From assembly GCF_003693265.1 (NCBI RefSeq), contig NZ_RDRE01000012.1, positions 1-63,340 of the forward strand: a stretch of DNA of 63,340 nucleotides. The letters are read 5' to 3'. The stretch comes from Corynebacterium gottingense. Its GTDB lineage: Bacteria > Actinomycetota > Actinomycetes > Mycobacteriales > Mycobacteriaceae. The notes below the pieces were generated by a model. It was not told where the DNA came from and ran no database searches. It saw only the letters and a program-made list of their open reading frames with translations. The translations under genes were made by a program, and so were the position numbers. Positions 63,220 to 63,340 of the stretch are shown here, one piece after another (the first letter of the stretch is position 1; every line of letters begins with the position of its first letter).

Positions 63220-63340
63220 GAAGTCACGACATAGTTGACACGGCGTGCCTGGGGGAACCTTCCTGATGGTTGACAGGTCAGCCGCGACATGGTTGACACT
63301 TAGCCCAAGAAAACCACCTAGGGTGATGGTTGACACCTCA
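63220..63340 (+). mobile_element. Probable terminal region of an IS481-like element, cut by the window edge
   Basis: The motif (A)TRGTTGACA occurs four times within about 110 bp (CATAGTTGACAC, GATGGTTGACAG, CATGGTTGACAC, GATGGTTGACAC). Multiple TGTCAACCAT-type repeats are what I remember from the ends of actinobacterial IS481-family elements. No transposase is inside the window, so the assignment is tentative. Confidence 0.4.

Noticed and set aside
63130..63336. Minus-strand ORF of 68 codons at the right edge
   Set aside because: It runs through the TGTCAACCAT-type repeats and a terminator hairpin and has no recognisable protein features.
63094..63340. SRP (4.5S) RNA near aspT, as in M. tuberculosis
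   Set aside because: The conserved GGAAGGAAGCAGCC core is absent on both strands.

Overview
The window is high-GC actinobacterial DNA, and both gene content and gene order point to the genus Corynebacterium. The aspT-dnaX-ybaB-recR-gatD-murT block, leuA, lysC-asd, sigC-katA, the mnh antiporter operon, a WhiB gene divergent from a class A penicillin-binding protein, and the glxR-nth-resA-NUDIX-marP block sit in an order I recall from C. glutamicum and, in part, from Mycobacterium. LysC even keeps the C. glutamicum residue numbering (S301, T311, internal start M250). The sequence appears to be one contiguous piece of chromosomal core. An IS3-like end lies at the extreme left, and repeats that look like an IS481-type end lie at the extreme right.

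Layout. Positions 1-7.4 kb: IS end, cspA, a DUF1998 helicase, and a convergent Tad-pilus cluster (ssd, tadA, tadB, tadC, Flp-like pilin, two TadE-like proteins). Positions 7.5-16.9 kb: a HAD phosphatase, two alpha/beta-hydrolase-fold proteins, a holin-like membrane protein, an nth-resA-NUDIX-marP operon, the cAMP-type regulator glxR, a metallo-beta-lactamase-fold hydrolase, a RidA protein and a DUF4177 protein. Positions 17.0-24.9 kb: a complete kdpFABCDE potassium system, all on the minus strand and apparently led by an extra 27-codon membrane-peptide ORF. Positions 25.1-29.8 kb: a WhiB regulator (whcA-like), a penicillin-binding protein, a YqeY-like protein, a metallophosphoesterase and tRNA-Pro(CGG). 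Positions 30.2-37.9 kb: a YhgE-like membrane protein and the mnhA(B)CDEFG sodium/proton antiporter operon. Positions 37.9-43.7 kb: an ABC exporter with a two-component system, then katA and sigC. Positions 43.8-46.8 kb: a tandem duplication of a YkvI-type membrane transporter. Positions 46.8-53.0 kb: a secreted protein, lysC-asd, a DMT transporter, and leuA with a leucine-rich leader peptide. Positions 53.4-63.1 kb: a membrane protein, a DnaQ-like protein with a degenerate active site, murT-gatD, recR, ybaB, dnaX, a small SUFU-like protein and aspT.

How the genes work together. Several blocks are translationally coupled by 4-nt ATGA overlaps (tad, resA group, kdp, ABC/two-component). Envelope functions dominate: peptidoglycan synthesis and amidation, pilus, periplasmic protease and disulfide chemistry, ion homeostasis. 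Aspartate-family and leucine biosynthesis form a second theme. Many genes look leaderless, with a -10 hexamer 5-8 nt before the start codon.

The most striking signal belongs to no single gene. The 13-mer GCTTATCGACGCC occurs exactly 12 times in 63 kb, in both orientations. It is read in three coding frames, across a stop codon, and once in intergenic DNA, and about as many one-mismatch copies are present. Well under 0.01 copies would be expected by chance, so it behaves like a selected DNA-level signal.
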